In this document: positions 1-6,773 of the stretch, one piece after another
Position numbering within the stretch: position 1 is the stretch's first letter
Layout of the letters: each line of letters opens with the position of its first letter
Source of the DNA: UBA2283 sp041658955
Lineage (GTDB): Bacteria; Patescibacteriota; Microgenomatia; UBA12405
DNA: 55,602 nucleotides
Reading direction: 5' to 3'
NCBI GenBank assembly: GCA_041658955.1
Contig: JBAZZE010000006.1
Span: forward strand, 1-55,602
Position numbers and translations under genes: made by a program
The notes under the pieces: model-generated
Told to the model about the DNA's origin: nothing
What the model saw: only the letters and a program-made list of their open reading frames with translations
Database searches by the model: none

Positions 1-1
1 T

Positions 2-103
2 TGTACTGTTTGTGGAAATGAGGTTAGTGTGGATAAAGTCGGCGGAGGAACGTTGGTTTGTTGTGGTAAAGAGATGGTTTTGAAGACTGAAAGGGCTTTT
101 TAG
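2..103 (+). CDS. Desulforedoxin-like zinc/iron ribbon, C-terminal end only
   Basis: The reading frame is open from the window edge to the TAG at 101-103, so only the last 33 residues are visible. It shows CTVCG, then GGGTLVCCGKEM, the CxxC...CC arrangement typical of desulforedoxin and of the N-terminal domain of desulfoferrodoxin, where four cysteines hold one iron. The family acts in electron transfer or superoxide reduction, but with the start missing I cannot tell a free small protein from the tail of a larger one. It ends 17 nt before the next gene, whose promoter overlaps this gap. Confidence 0.6.
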   Translation, partial: CTVCGNEVSVDKVGGGTLVCCGKEMVLKTERAF

Positions 104-109
104 CCTTGC

Positions 110-115
110 TACAAT
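110..115 (+). promoter_or_regulatory. -10 element of the M3 peptidase gene
   Basis: TACAAT lies 5 nt before the ATG at 121. With a normal start site 6-8 nt after the -10, the transcript would be leaderless. Confidence 0.5.
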
Positions 116-120
116 AAGAC

Positions 121-1890
121 ATGGCTAAAAATGAAGCAGAAAACTGGAACTTGAGCGAGCTAGGAAAAGTAGAAGACTACGATAAGCTACTGGCGGAAAT
201 CGATTCCAACATTGAAGTGGTGGAAAAATGGTGGAAGAAGTTAGATCCAAAAATGAGTAAAGAAGAGTTTGCGGAGTTTATGGAATATGACGAGACACTC
301 GACGAAAAATTTTCGAGACTAGGGTATCTGCCTGAATTAATGGAATCGACTAATCAGAAAGACAGTATGGCTCGACTAATGAAGAGTAAGGCGAGTGATC
401 TTGCTTTGAAATTTAATAAAACTAGCCGAAAGATAGGACATTGGCTAAAAGGACTTGAGGTGGAGGGGAAAGAAAAGTTAGATGATACAAATGCCAAAAG
501 ATTGTTTGGTGCTATCCCTGATTTGGAATATGGTCTTAACTATGGACGATTGGCGGCAAAGTACACTCTACCCCAAAGAGAAGAAGAAATAATTGATAAT
601 AAGGATGTAAATGGAATAGGGGCAGTAAGCGATCTTCGAGGATTGATCGAAGCTGACTTGGTTTACGATATGGAGGGGAAGAAGATTAAAAATCAAGCTG
701 ATCTTCTAAAATATGTTCATGATACCAATCCTAAAAAACGAGAGTCGGCTTATAGAGCTCTGTTTAAAGAACACTACAAGAACATAGATAAATTTTTTGT
801 AATTTACCAATCAGTAGTGAAAGATTGGGGTTATGAGGCAAAGTTAAGAGGATACAAATCGGCGATAGAGGTAAGAAACTTTGGTAATCACGTGCCCAAC
901 GACGCAATTGAAACACTATTGAGAGTTTGCCGTGAGGAAAGAAAAGTATTTTGGAGATACTTTGAGACTAAAGCAAATCTCCTTAAAAAGAAAAAACTAA
1001 GTCGGTTTGATATCTACGCACCAATAAACCTAAAATCAGGCAAAAAAATAAAATATCCAGAGGCTAAAGAATTGGTACTAAAAAGTTTTGCGACATTTAC
1101 TAAGAAATTTGCGGACATGGCGGAAAAAGTAATGGTTGAGGGACATATTGACTCCCATCCAAAAACTAATAAAAGAAGTGGGGCATTTTGTGCGACGGTA
1201 AATCCAAAAGTCACACCTTATGTACTTTTAAACTATACCGATAGTCAAAGAGATGTATCGACATTGGCTCACGAACTAGGACATGCGGTACATAGCTTGT
1301 ACGCTAACCATCACTATTCTTCAGCCCAACATGCCAACCTGCCACTTTCAGAAACGGCATCTACTTTTGGAGAGTTAGTACTTTTTGAATATATGTTGGC
1401 AAAGGAAAATGACAATGCAATAAAAAAGCAAATGTTGTCAGAGAAAATCGGAGATTCTTATGCCACTATCTTGCGTCAAAATTACTTTGTGATGTTTGAA
1501 CTAAAAGCACATGAAATGATAACCAAGGGGACAACAGCCGAGGAACTGTGTAATGAATATTGGAATAATTTAAAAGAACAATTTGGAAATTCGGTAAAAC
1601 TTGATAAAGTGTTCCGATATGAATGGCTGTATATTAGCCATATTTTTGAATCGCCTTTTTACTGCTATGCATATAATTTCGGAGAACTACTATCACTTTC
1701 TTTATATGCAAAATATAAAAGAGAGGGTGAGAAGTTTGCATCAAAAATAGAAACTGTATTGGCGGATGGTGGTTCTCGAGCACCCGAAGCAGTTTTGGCA
1801 GACGTCGGAGTAAACATGAATGATGAAAAATTTTGGAGAGGTGGATTTGAACTCATCCGGGGTTGGCAAAATCAACTAGAAGCGCTATAA
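121..1890 (+). CDS. M3 family oligoendopeptidase (PepF-like)
   Basis: A zinc metallopeptidase expected to degrade short peptides in the cytoplasm. The 589 residues match the usual family length. The catalytic HELGH is at residues 384-388 (within TLAHELGHAVHS), followed by PLSETASTFGE, which supplies the third zinc ligand as in M3 enzymes. No signal peptide is seen. The ATG at 121 is supported by TACAAT just upstream. It stands alone: the following CRP-type gene has its own promoter, whose -10 overlaps the stop codon here. Family assignment is firm; the exact substrate is not knowable from sequence. Confidence 0.93.
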   Translation: MAKNEAENWNLSELGKVEDYDKLLAEIDSNIEVVEKWWKKLDPKMSKEEFAEFMEYDETLDEKFSRLGYLPELMESTNQKDSMARLMKSKASDLALKFNKTSRKIGHWLKGLEVEGKEKLDDTNAKRLFGAIPDLEYGLNYGRLAAKYTLPQREEEIIDNKDVNGIGAVSDLRGLIEADLVYDMEGKKIKNQADLLKYVHDTNPKKRESAYRALFKEHYKNIDKFFVIYQSVVKDWGYEAKLRGYKSAIEVRNFGNHVPNDAIETLLRVCREERKVFWRYFETKANLLKKKKLSRFDIYAPINLKSGKKIKYPEAKELVLKSFATFTKKFADMAEKVMVEGHIDSHPKTNKRSGAFCATVNPKVTPYVLLNYTDSQRDVSTLAHELGHAVHSLYANHHYSSAQHANLPLSETASTFGELVLFEYMLAKENDNAIKKQMLSEKIGDSYATILRQNYFVMFELKAHEMITKGTTAEELCNEYWNNLKEQFGNSVKLDKVFRYEWLYISHIFESPFYCYAYNFGELLSLSLYAKYKREGEKFASKIETVLADGGSRAPEAVLADVGVNMNDEKFWRGGFELIRGWQNQLEAL

Positions 1891-1912
1891 TGATACTACG
1901 ACAGCTGTAGTA
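1886..1912 (+). promoter_or_regulatory. Promoter -10 and operator site 1 (CopY/BlaI-type) of the CRP-like gene
   Basis: TATAAT at 1886-1891 overlaps the stop codon of the peptidase gene. Directly after it, TACGACAGCTGTAGTA (1897-1912) fits the cop-box form KACANNTGTA (GACAGCTGTA) and the TACTAC-N4-GTAGTA palindrome found at seven other promoters here. A repressor at this place would cover the start site. Confidence 0.6.
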
Positions 1913-2508
1913 TGAGTATGAAAAAAATCACAAAAAACACTGGCCGTGAGATAACTCGATATAAAAAAGGCCAAAGGATAGTCTCTTTAGGAGACAGTAT
2001 AAATTTTGTAGCATCTGTGAAATCAGGGGAAGTTAAGCTATATAAACCATTTGAAGGTAGAGACATCTCCATTCCAAATATGAGAATGTTTAAAGAATGG
2101 AGTCAAATGATGGTGTTGAGTGGTGAAAAAAGTGATTATGTGGCTGAGGCGATGAGTGTAGTCGAACTTGAAAAAACTCCCAAAGATAAGTTTCTAAAAG
2201 AAATTAAGGTTAATCCTAGAAAACAAATGGAAATGTTGACTGGTTTTTCGAAACTTTTTTTAGATCAAAATAAAAGGTATGTAAACATTGTAGGCGCAAG
2301 CGCAATTGGAAAAGTAGCCACAGTGATTCTAGACATGTCAGGTGAAGGTTATCCCCTAACCCACAAATTAGTGGCTAGTTTAACCGGACTAACCAGAGAA
2401 ACAGTAACCTTGCAAATGCTGAAGATGGAGAAAATGAATTTGATAGATAACGCAAATAGAAAAATTAAGATTTTAAATAAAAAGGGTTTGGAAAAACTTT
2501 TGGTATAG
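1912..2508 (+). CDS. CRP/FNR-family transcription regulator
   Basis: 198 residues. The N-terminal half resembles a cyclic-nucleotide-binding-type beta barrel (IVSLGDSINFVASVKSGEVKLY), but the usual phosphate-binding cassette is not recognisable, so the ligand is unknown. The C-terminal part is a Crp-type winged helix: LTHKLVASLTGLTRETVTLQ followed by the wing and a final helix. A second ATG at 1918 is possible. A CopY/BlaI-type operator abuts the start codon, so this regulator may itself belong to the copper/thiol regulon. The HD-domain gene follows after only 4 nt and is probably co-transcribed. The family is clear from the HTH; the role is inferred. Confidence 0.8.
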   Translation: MSMKKITKNTGREITRYKKGQRIVSLGDSINFVASVKSGEVKLYKPFEGRDISIPNMRMFKEWSQMMVLSGEKSDYVAEAMSVVELEKTPKDKFLKEIKVNPRKQMEMLTGFSKLFLDQNKRYVNIVGASAIGKVATVILDMSGEGYPLTHKLVASLTGLTRETVTLQMLKMEKMNLIDNANRKIKILNKKGLEKLLV

Positions 2509-2512
2509 TAGG

Positions 2513-3226
2513 ATGATGATTCCGGATCAAGTAATGAATTTGTTTGAGAGGTTGGTAAGTGAGGCCAGAGAAAAAGCCAAAGATGAAATGACCCTAAAAA
2601 TGATTCAATGGAAAGTTGATCACACCTGGAGAGTGGTCGAAACTGGTAGGGAAATACTTGAGGGTGAAGATGGGCAAGACTGGGACAAGGGTCGGGCGAT
2701 GAGTGCATTTTTACTTCATGATGTGGGTAGGTTTGCACAAGCGCTTTTGGGAAGTTACTCTGATAAAACAACTGGAGTTAACCATGCTTTTTTGGGAGCA
2801 GAGATGTTGGGAAAGGCTGGTTTTAAAGATAAAGAAATAATTGAAGCAGTCCATGACCATAGCTTACCTGTTTATGAGGGTCCAAATGTATATACAAAAT
2901 TAGTTAAGGATGCGGACCAATTGACGATTGTAGGAGAAGAATATCAACTTGAAAGACTTCCCGAACAAAAAATTGCTTCTGAAGATGTTTTGAAGACTAT
3001 TGAAAAAGGAATTAAGCTGGATACGGCAATAAGTGTAGGTCGAATAGACCAATTGCTAGCTTATTGGAACTGGAAGAAGTTTTTATACTTTAAAACCAGT
3101 AAAAAAATATTTCAAAACCGAAAATACGACGAAATGCTACTGACAAAGCTTAGGTCAATTGACTCAAGTGGAAAAACCGAAAAATGGTTGAGAAAAAGGA
3201 CTGATTTACTCTCGACAGCAGTCTAG
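2513..3226 (+). CDS. HD-domain phosphohydrolase
   Basis: 237 residues with a classical HD metal site: DHTWRV near residue 36, LLHDVGRF near 68-75, then HAFLGAE, AVHDHS and KDADQL. These are the H...HD...H...D ligands of HD hydrolases, which act on nucleotides or other phosphoesters. The substrate cannot be told. It follows the CRP-like regulator by 4 nt, so the pair is probably one transcript. An ATG at 2516 is an equally good start. Its 3' end overlaps the opposite-strand gene by 21 nt. Confidence 0.82.
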   Translation: MMIPDQVMNLFERLVSEAREKAKDEMTLKMIQWKVDHTWRVVETGREILEGEDGQDWDKGRAMSAFLLHDVGRFAQALLGSYSDKTTGVNHAFLGAEMLGKAGFKDKEIIEAVHDHSLPVYEGPNVYTKLVKDADQLTIVGEEYQLERLPEQKIASEDVLKTIEKGIKLDTAISVGRIDQLLAYWNWKKFLYFKTSKKIFQNRKYDEMLLTKLRSIDSSGKTEKWLRKRTDLLSTAV

Positions 3227-3754
3227 AATTTTGCCCATCATCCCACTAAGTTTACCCATGACAGTGGTTTCTTTGTGGACTTCAGGTTGAGGAAGTGACT
3301 TAGGACCTTCACTTTTGTCAGCGGATATGGCTTTTAACTCACCTTCTTTGACCATGCCAAGATTAATTCCCCAAAAGAGGTTGTAGAGATCGTAAGATTT
3401 TTTAAATAAATCGTAGGCAGTCTTGGTATCGCCTTTGGTTTGATACTTAGTACCGACTTCCATGACGCGCATAGAGGCGGCTAGCAAATGTTTACTGGTA
3501 CACCAGACTTCACCTTCATACTGAGGAATAAGCATTTTCATGAGGACTTTGCGCATTTCCCTGGCTTCGGCAAGAAGTTCGAAGTATTTGGTCTTGCCAG
3601 TTTTGTTGGCATTGAAATACATGTGTTCTTCAATAGCAATAAGATTCATGACCGCCATACTTAGGTCCTCACCAGAAGCTAGATCCATCTCGTGTCCTGA
3701 TTCTGCGTCTTTAACTTTATTCATGAACTTTTGAAGATCGTTGGTTTTAGTCAT
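3206..3754 (-). CDS. Unknown helical protein ending in a CC motif
   Basis: 182 residues, mostly predicted helix, with no signal peptide and no membrane segment. I do not recognise the family. The visible oddity is the C-terminus (KILDCCRE), with two adjacent cysteines that could bind a thiophilic metal or be redox active; there is another cysteine in EVWCTSKH. It is divergent from the MFS gene at 3831, and the 76-bp gap holds operator site 2, so it may be co-regulated with the copper genes. Its own -10 (TACAAT on the minus strand, 3762-3767) lies 7 nt before the ATG. Confidence 0.7.
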   Translation of the reverse strand: MTKTNDLQKFMNKVKDAESGHEMDLASGEDLSMAVMNLIAIEEHMYFNANKTGKTKYFELLAEAREMRKVLMKMLIPQYEGEVWCTSKHLLAASMRVMEVGTKYQTKGDTKTAYDLFKKSYDLYNLFWGINLGMVKEGELKAISADKSEGPKSLPQPEVHKETTVMGKLSGMMGKILDCCRE

Positions 3755-3761
3755 ATAGCTT

Positions 3762-3767
3762 ATTGTA
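3762..3767 (-). promoter_or_regulatory. -10 element of the CC-motif protein gene
   Basis: TACAAT on the minus strand, 7 nt before the start codon at 3754. A leaderless layout. Confidence 0.45.
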
Positions 3768-3788
3768 ACAAGAGGGAATTTTCACGGC

Positions 3789-3824
3789 TACTACATGTGT
3801 AGGTGGAAAATTATTGGTTATAAT
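3789..3824 (+). promoter_or_regulatory. Operator site 2 and -10 of the first MFS gene
   Basis: TACTACATGTGTAGGT at 3789-3804 contains the perfect cop box TACATGTGTA (3792-3801). TATAAT at 3819-3824 follows, with the ATG at 3831. The operator would cover the -35 region. It lies in the gap between divergent genes and could act on both. Confidence 0.65.
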
Positions 3825-3830
3825 AAAATC

Positions 3831-5003
3831 ATGGATTTTTCGAGAAATATAAAAATATTGACATGGCAGGGATTTTTTATCGGGTTTAGTTTGTGGACGC
3901 CAATTGCAGCAATTTATTTTTCCCAAGTAAGTGGATCATATGCCTGGGGGCTGAGTATCTTTTCTGTAGCAAATATTAGTGGGGCACTTTTTGAAATACC
4001 AACTGGTATTTTTTCAGATAAAATTGGCCGAAAATATACAACGATGATGGGAGGGCTGGCATATACACTATCCGGAATTGCATATGCAATTGGCCTAAAC
4101 TTTTGGTGGCTAGTTTTGGGAGCAATACTGGGTGGACTAGGAAGGTCATTTTATAGCGGTAATAACGACGCATACCTGTACGATAGCCTAAATAAATCTG
4201 ACAAAAAAGAAGAACTGGCAAAATTTATGGGCATAATTGGTTTTGCGGAACAATGGTCGTTGGCGTTGTCAGCACTAATTGGTGGAGTTATGGCAGCAAT
4301 TTCGTTTAAGCTGGTGATGTGGATTTCAGTAATTCCCCTACTAATGTGTTTTGTAACTAGTTGGTGGCTAATTGATATAAAAGGTAAAAAGAGCGAGGAT
4401 GGAAATATCTACGCACATTTAAGCGAGGCAGTAAAAAGCTTTGTGACAAATAAAAAACTGAGACTGCTGAGTTTATCGTCGATTATTGGATTTGGAATTG
4501 GTGAGGCTGGGTTTCAGTTTAGATCACTATTTATATTGAGTCTGTGGCCACTCTGGGCAATAGGAATTGCCCGAATGCTAAGTAATATCGGTGCAGCAAT
4601 AGGGTTTGGTGTAAGTGGAAAAATTGTGACTAAGTACAAGGCAGAGAAAGTGTTAATGTTTGAGCAACTTTCAACAAAGGTAGTCGACTTCATTTCGCTA
4701 GTTTGGCCAACTGTACTTTCACCAGCCCTGATGGCATCTACTTCAATAATGTATGGACCAAGTACAGTAGCGGAAAATACAATTTTTCAGAAAGAATTCA
4801 CTGATAAACAGAGAGCGACGATGGGTTCACTAAACTCTCTGGGGAGAAGTGTATCACTGGCTGTTTTTATATTTGGATTAGGATGGATAGCAGATAAAAC
4901 GGACCCGCGTTTTGCTTTGATCTGTGGCTGGATGTTAGGACTGGTATCAGTCTGGCTAACGTGGCAGTTAGTCAAATTGATTAAAGCCGAAAAGCGAGCT
5001 TGA
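3831..5003 (+). CDS. MFS transporter
   Basis: 390 residues with about 12 membrane helices. The A-motif region after helix 2 reads GIFSDKIGRKYTTMMGG, the standard MFS loop (GxxaDrxGrkr). An upstream ATG at 3795 is in frame but falls inside the operator and upstream of the -10; the ATG at 3831, giving MDFSRN, is therefore preferred. The substrate is unknown. The operator suggests expression under copper or thiol stress, so efflux is a reasonable guess. It overlaps the opposite-strand CPIC gene by 23 nt at the 3' end. Confidence 0.87.
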   Translation: MDFSRNIKILTWQGFFIGFSLWTPIAAIYFSQVSGSYAWGLSIFSVANISGALFEIPTGIFSDKIGRKYTTMMGGLAYTLSGIAYAIGLNFWWLVLGAILGGLGRSFYSGNNDAYLYDSLNKSDKKEELAKFMGIIGFAEQWSLALSALIGGVMAAISFKLVMWISVIPLLMCFVTSWWLIDIKGKKSEDGNIYAHLSEAVKSFVTNKKLRLLSLSSIIGFGIGEAGFQFRSLFILSLWPLWAIGIARMLSNIGAAIGFGVSGKIVTKYKAEKVLMFEQLSTKVVDFISLVWPTVLSPALMASTSIMYGPSTVAENTIFQKEFTDKQRATMGSLNSLGRSVSLAVFIFGLGWIADKTDPRFALICGWMLGLVSVWLTWQLVKLIKAEKRA

Positions 5004-5496
5004 AAATGATGGTGGTAAGTAGAACTAACCCAACTGGAAAGACAACTTTGGCGTAAGGGAAAAGTGTTTTGCCACCGTTACGATATTTGGTAAAGCCATA
5101 GATAAAGTTACCAATAAACATAACCAACATGCCTAAAGTCTGGCCGAAAAGTACTTTGTCCATGCCAAGTAATTTGTTGGCGGGGTGGCCAAGTTGATCG
5201 GTGAATTGAAAATAGGCAATAGTAGTAGCGAACATTAGAAATGAAAATATCCAAGGGTTGTGAAGAAACTTTGGACGGAGAGCTTTTTCCTTCATGCCAG
5301 TAGCCATCCAAAAAGATAAGGCAGTGTTGAGTGCGGATATCCAAATACTGACTATAAAATCATCGACACCTAATTTTTTGGCGATCAACATACCCCCACC
5401 AACAGTGACTACACAGATGGGACATTGGGCAAAAGTAGCAACTGGTAAAGCAAGAAATGAGAGTAAGGTGGTTAGAAATGTAGCAATTTTTATCAT
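4981..5496 (-). CDS. Membrane protein with a CPIC motif, unknown function
   Basis: 171 residues. A signal-like first helix ends in VATFAQ and is followed at once by CPICVVTVGGG, then three or four further hydrophobic helices. The CxxC next to a glycine-rich stretch at the membrane face suggests a thiol-redox or metal-binding site, but I do not recognise the family. It is divergent from a DsbA-like gene, and operator site 3 lies between them. That pairing suggests a role in extracytoplasmic thiol chemistry, perhaps as a redox partner of the DsbA-like protein. This is inference from context only. Confidence 0.7.
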   Translation of the reverse strand: MIKIATFLTTLLSFLALPVATFAQCPICVVTVGGGMLIAKKLGVDDFIVSIWISALNTALSFWMATGMKEKALRPKFLHNPWIFSFLMFATTIAYFQFTDQLGHPANKLLGMDKVLFGQTLGMLVMFIGNFIYGFTKYRNGGKTLFPYAKVVFPVGLVLLTTIIFKLAFRL

Positions 5497-5526
5497 GAGA
5501 AAATATTAACAGAAATGAAAATAAAT

Positions 5527-5542
5527 AACTACATGTGTAGTA
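5527..5542. promoter_or_regulatory. Operator site 3 (CopY/BlaI-type) between CPIC and DsbA-like genes
   Basis: AACTACATGTGTAGTA contains the cop box TACATGTGTA at 5530-5539. It sits about 30 bp from the minus-strand start at 5496 and 10 bp upstream of the plus-strand -35 at 5552, so it could control either gene. Confidence 0.6.
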
Positions 5543-5551
5543 AGGTGGTGG

Positions 5552-5580
5552 TTGACAGATTCGTACTTGATCGGTAGAGT
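5552..5580 (+). promoter_or_regulatory. Promoter of the DsbA-like gene
   Basis: TTGACA at 5552-5557, 17-bp spacer, then TAGAGT at 5575-5580. The ATG at 5591 is 10 nt beyond. This is one of the few consensus -35 boxes here, and it lies next to operator site 3. Confidence 0.55.
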
Positions 5581-5590
5581 AATAGATAAT

Positions 5591-6394
5591 ATGACAGATA
5601 ACAAAAAAACAATTGAGATATCTCAAAGTGCAGTGTTATTCGCCGGTGTAGTGATGATGGCGATGATGGGTTTTGGTGGATATTTGTACGGAAAAGTTAA
5701 AGGTCTTGAGAAATCAGCAGGTACCGCTGCTGCTCCAGCAGCTCAACAACAGCAACAACCACAGGTGACCGTAACTAAAGAGCAACTCCAAGGATTGTTT
5801 GACGGTAAAAATATTGCTTTTGGTAAAAAAGATAGTAAATTGGTATTCGTAGAATTTTCCGATCCTTCGTGTCCTTTTTGTCATGTAGCCGCTGGTAAGA
5901 ACGCGTCTCTTAATAAACAAATGGGGCAACAATTCATTATGAAAGCTGATGGTGGAACTTATGTTGCTCCAGTACCAGAGATGAAAAAGTTGGTTGATGA
6001 AGGCAAAGCTTCTATGGTCTGGGTGTATGCCAATGGTCATGGAAATGGTGAGATGGGAACAGAAGCTCTTTATTGTGCTAATGAGAAAGGTAAATTCTGG
6101 GAAGTACATGACCTACTTATGTCCGCTGAAGGTTATGAACTCATGAATACCACCATGAAGAATGATCGAACTCAATCTCCAAAAATGGCAGATTTCTTGA
6201 AGAAAGCAGTTGATTCTAAGTTCATGGAATCCTGCCTTAAGGATGGTAAATACAAAGACCGATTGGTAACAGACATGGATATCGCTACCAAGTTCGGATT
6301 TAGCGGAACCCCAAGCTTCTTTGTAAATACTCAAAATTTCGCTGGAGCATACAGCTACACCGAGATGGAGAAAGCGGTTAACGACGCGATCTAA
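5591..6394 (+). CDS. DsbA-family thiol:disulfide oxidoreductase, membrane anchored
   Basis: 267 residues: a short cytoplasmic head, one membrane helix (AVLFAGVVMMAMMGFGGYLYG), an Ala/Gln-rich linker, then a thioredoxin-fold domain. The active site is CPFC at residues 94-97 (DPSCPFCH), and GTPSFFVN near the end supplies the cis-proline loop. The catalytic domain would sit outside the membrane and form or shuffle disulfides in exported proteins. An in-frame ATG at 5552 lies inside the promoter; 5591 is chosen because it follows the -10. Transcription ends at the terminator at 6412. Operator site 3 upstream suggests joint control with the CPIC membrane protein. Confidence 0.88.
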   Translation: MTDNKKTIEISQSAVLFAGVVMMAMMGFGGYLYGKVKGLEKSAGTAAAPAAQQQQQPQVTVTKEQLQGLFDGKNIAFGKKDSKLVFVEFSDPSCPFCHVAAGKNASLNKQMGQQFIMKADGGTYVAPVPEMKKLVDEGKASMVWVYANGHGNGEMGTEALYCANEKGKFWEVHDLLMSAEGYELMNTTMKNDRTQSPKMADFLKKAVDSKFMESCLKDGKYKDRLVTDMDIATKFGFSGTPSFFVNTQNFAGAYSYTEMEKAVNDAI

Positions 6395-6411
6395 TAAAAT
6401 TGTTAATCACA

Positions 6412-6440
6412 AACCGCTCCCACTCGGGGGCGGTTTTTTG
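6412..6440 (+). terminator. Intrinsic terminator after the DsbA-like gene
   Basis: AACCGCTCCC, a short loop, GGGGGCGG, then TTTTTT. A strong GC stem with a T-run 18 nt after the stop codon. Confidence 0.9.
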
Positions 6441-6465
6441 TTGATTTGCAAATTAATCCTATAAT
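6438..6465 (+). promoter_or_regulatory. Promoter of the MFS leader region
   Basis: TTGTTG (6438-6443), 16-bp spacer and a perfect TATAAT (6460-6465). It overlaps the tail of the preceding terminator and lies 17 nt before a 36-codon reading frame. Confidence 0.55.
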
Positions 6466-6482
6466 GTGATAGTCTACTAACT

Positions 6483-6593
6483 ATGAAATATATTTGTTCT
6501 CTACAAGACAGACAGTCCTTGGACGCCGTACATGGCGGTCGTTTTGGTATGGCCAATACCAAACCCGAGGACATATATGGAGAAACTGTCTAA
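6483..6593 (+). CDS. Possible 36-residue leader peptide
   Basis: ATG to TAA, 36 codons, no known family. It begins MKYICSLQDRQ and contains HGGRFGM in the middle. It has a TATAAT box 17 nt upstream and a terminator 23 nt downstream, ahead of an MFS gene. It may be a regulatory upstream frame whose translation senses ribosome stalling, or just an open stretch within a structured RNA. A Gly-Gly in the middle recalls double-glycine leaders, but no peptidase or modification gene is nearby. Confidence 0.35.
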   Translation: MKYICSLQDRQSLDAVHGGRFGMANTKPEDIYGETV

Positions 6594-6616
6594 AGTAGGA
6601 TCAAATTGAATTAGAT

Positions 6617-6640
6617 AAGCCTCCGAAAGGAGGCTTTTTT
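6617..6640 (+). terminator. Terminator inside the MFS leader
   Basis: AAGCCTCC, GAAA tetraloop, GGAGGCTT, then a T-run. It is a perfect 8-bp stem located between a promoter and the coding sequence, so read-through would be needed for MFS expression unless another promoter lies beyond it. Confidence 0.85.
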
Positions 6641-6690
6641 AGTAGCTTTTTCCAAGAAAAATACATAATCCCCTTCTTCGGAGTTTTATC

Positions 6691-6744
6691 CAACTCAATC
6701 TTGAGTAATCAAGAGACTGTTCTGGGAAACAGTCAGAGTTGAGT
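6691..6744 (+). ncRNA. Potential three-way-junction RNA before the second MFS gene
   Basis: Closing stem ACTCAA (6693-6698) with TTGAGT (6739-6744); arm 2 CTTGA-gtaa-TCAAG (6700-6713); arm 3 GACTGTT-loop-AACAGTC (6715-6734). An alternative closing stem CAACTC/GAGTTG is shifted by two. All pairs are perfect. It ends 16 nt before the Shine-Dalgarno site, so a riboswitch-like or protein-binding leader is possible. I recognise no known riboswitch class. Confidence 0.45.
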
Positions 6745-6773
6745 ACATTAAAAATTAGAAAAAGGAGAATATG

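Larger units (their letters stand above)
6466..6770 (+). promoter_or_regulatory. Structured 5' leader of the second MFS gene, possible attenuator
   Basis: This gene-poor stretch holds, in order: a 36-codon reading frame with two hairpins inside it (GACGCC pairing with GGCGGTC, bulged G, around 6521; TTTGGTAT pairing with ATACCAAA around 6543-6563), an intrinsic terminator (6617-6640), a potential three-way junction (6691-6744) and the Shine-Dalgarno site AAAGGAG (6761-6767). Most genes here have no leader at all, so this one stands out. A promoter followed by a short frame, a terminator and an exporter is the layout of ribosome-mediated attenuators of drug efflux genes. The function is inferred. 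Confidence 0.5.

Noticed and set aside
3795..3830. Upstream start of the first MFS gene
   Set aside because: It lies in the operator and upstream of the -10 element, so it would not be transcribed from this promoter.
5360..5626. Minus-strand 88-codon frame across the CPIC/DsbA gap
   Set aside because: It overlaps the CPIC gene in another frame and runs over the operator and promoter, with no recognisable protein.
6483..6593. Double-glycine bacteriocin or RiPP precursor next to an exporter
   Set aside because: A Gly-Gly is present, but there is no C39 peptidase, modification enzyme or immunity gene nearby; the terminator and structured leader fit attenuation better.
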